A DNA stretch of 64,000 nucleotides from Microbulbifer sp. MKSA007 (GTDB taxonomy: Bacteria; Pseudomonadota; Gammaproteobacteria; Pseudomonadales; Cellvibrionaceae): the NCBI GenBank assembly GCA_032615215.1, contig CP128433.1:2873501-2937500 (forward strand), given 5' to 3'. Positions 63,455-64,000 of the stretch are shown here, in pieces; position 1 is the stretch's first letter, and the number at the start of each line of letters is the position of its first letter. Under the pieces are notes generated by a model. It did not search any database. It saw only the letters and a program-made list of their open reading frames with translations, and was not told where the DNA came from. The position numbers were made by a program, and so were the translations under genes.

Positions 63455-64000
63455 ATGTCCAAGCCAATCCTCCATATGGCCGGGATCACTAAGGTGTTCA
63501 GCACCGAAGAAATGGAAACTCACGCCCTGCGGGGCGTTGACCTGAGTATTTACCAGGGGGAATTTGTATCTATCTGCGGCCCCTCGGGTTGCGGTAAATC
63601 CACACTTCTCTCGATTCTCGGCCTGCTGGACCTCCCCACCAGCGGCAGCTATCAGATTGAAGGCATTGAAGTCGCTCAATTGTCGCTGAGTGAGGCGGCG
63701 ACTATTCGCAACGAGAAAGTAGGCTTTATCTTCCAGTCCTTTAACCTGATTGACGAACTCTCTGTCTACGACAATATCGCCCTACCCCTGCGATACCGCC
63801 GCAATCCCATTCCCAAGCCTGAAGCCGACAAAAAAGTGAAACACTGCCTGGAGAAGGTGGGAATGAGTCACCGGGCCTCTCACAAACCTAACCAGTTATC
63901 CGGTGGCCAACAGCAGCGAATCGCCATAGCCCGCGCGCTAGTTGGCAATCCATCCCTGCTACTGGTGGACGAGCCCACCGGCAACCTGGATTCCCACAAT
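63455..64000 (+). CDS. ABC transporter ATP-binding protein (MacB/LolD type, partial)
   Basis: The frame runs from ATG 63455 (GGGAG upstream) to the right edge. It has Walker A (CGPSGCGKSTLLSIL), the Q-loop (GFIFQSFNLIDELSVYDNI), signature LSGGQQQRIAIARAL and Walker B LLLVDEPTGNLDS, all of the MacB/LolD class. A permease would be expected next, beyond the window. Confidence 0.93.
   Translation, partial: MSKPILHMAGITKVFSTEEMETHALRGVDLSIYQGEFVSICGPSGCGKSTLLSILGLLDLPTSGSYQIEGIEVAQLSLSEAATIRNEKVGFIFQSFNLIDELSVYDNIALPLRYRRNPIPKPEADKKVKHCLEKVGMSHRASHKPNQLSGGQQQRIAIARALVGNPSLLLVDEPTGNLDSHN

Overview
The window looks like chromosome of a marine gammaproteobacterium close to Microbulbifer/Cellvibrionales (inference). 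The basis is Pseudomonas-like gene order (gacA-uvrC-pgsA; comEC-exbB-exbD-msbA-lpxK-kdsB-murB; etfBA divergent from the ETF dehydrogenase), a complete Gsp type II secretion operon, and TonB, sulfatase and porin genes typical of polymer-degrading marine bacteria.

Layout. 1-2114: a membrane sensor-kinase-like protein running off the left edge, a DUF2788 membrane protein and a small conserved protein. 2300-13063: gspC-D-E-F-G-H-I-J-K-L-M on the minus strand, with an unannotated 33-residue prepilin-like ORF between gspF and gspG. 13284-16954: etfBA and the divergent ETF-ubiquinone oxidoreductase, with a PsrA-type palindrome between them. 17056-21566: a TonB-dependent receptor with an upstream beta-helix-like lipoprotein. 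22157-25598: TetR/DUF1285 pair, an unknown Gly/Ala-rich protein and tesB. 25668-26218: two identical, convergent tRNA-Pro(CGG) genes. 27340-30525: a three-gene cassette (Pro/Gln-rich repeat protein, 77-residue I9-like protein, subtilase without signal peptide), the best candidate here for an undescribed system. 30910-43539 is a looser, AT-richer accessory stretch: metallopeptidase-like protein, candidate structured sRNA, tRNA-Cys and tRNA-Leu, folE, an IS3-family element, a PTPS/QueD homologue, tandem LexA boxes over a promoter for a roughly 64-nt RNA, a secreted RidA, a YopT-like cysteine protease, an M19 dipeptidase, a LEA14-like lipoprotein and an arylsulfatase. 43698-55903 is housekeeping: pgsA, uvrC, gacA, murB, kdsB, lpxK, msbA, exbD, exbB, comEC. 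56174-64000: porin, prpD, Crp-family regulator, cytochrome P460, trhP/yegQ with a perfect FNR box, and an ABC efflux adaptor with its ATPase (cut by the right edge).

Sequence quality. Seven genes (gspJ, the repeat protein, the metallopeptidase, PTPS, a small secreted protein, lpxK, comEC) are each broken by what looks like one missing base in a run of 5-7 identical bases. lpxK is normally essential, so homopolymer under-calling in the assembly is more likely than seven real mutations. These genes are annotated as single genes across the lesion.
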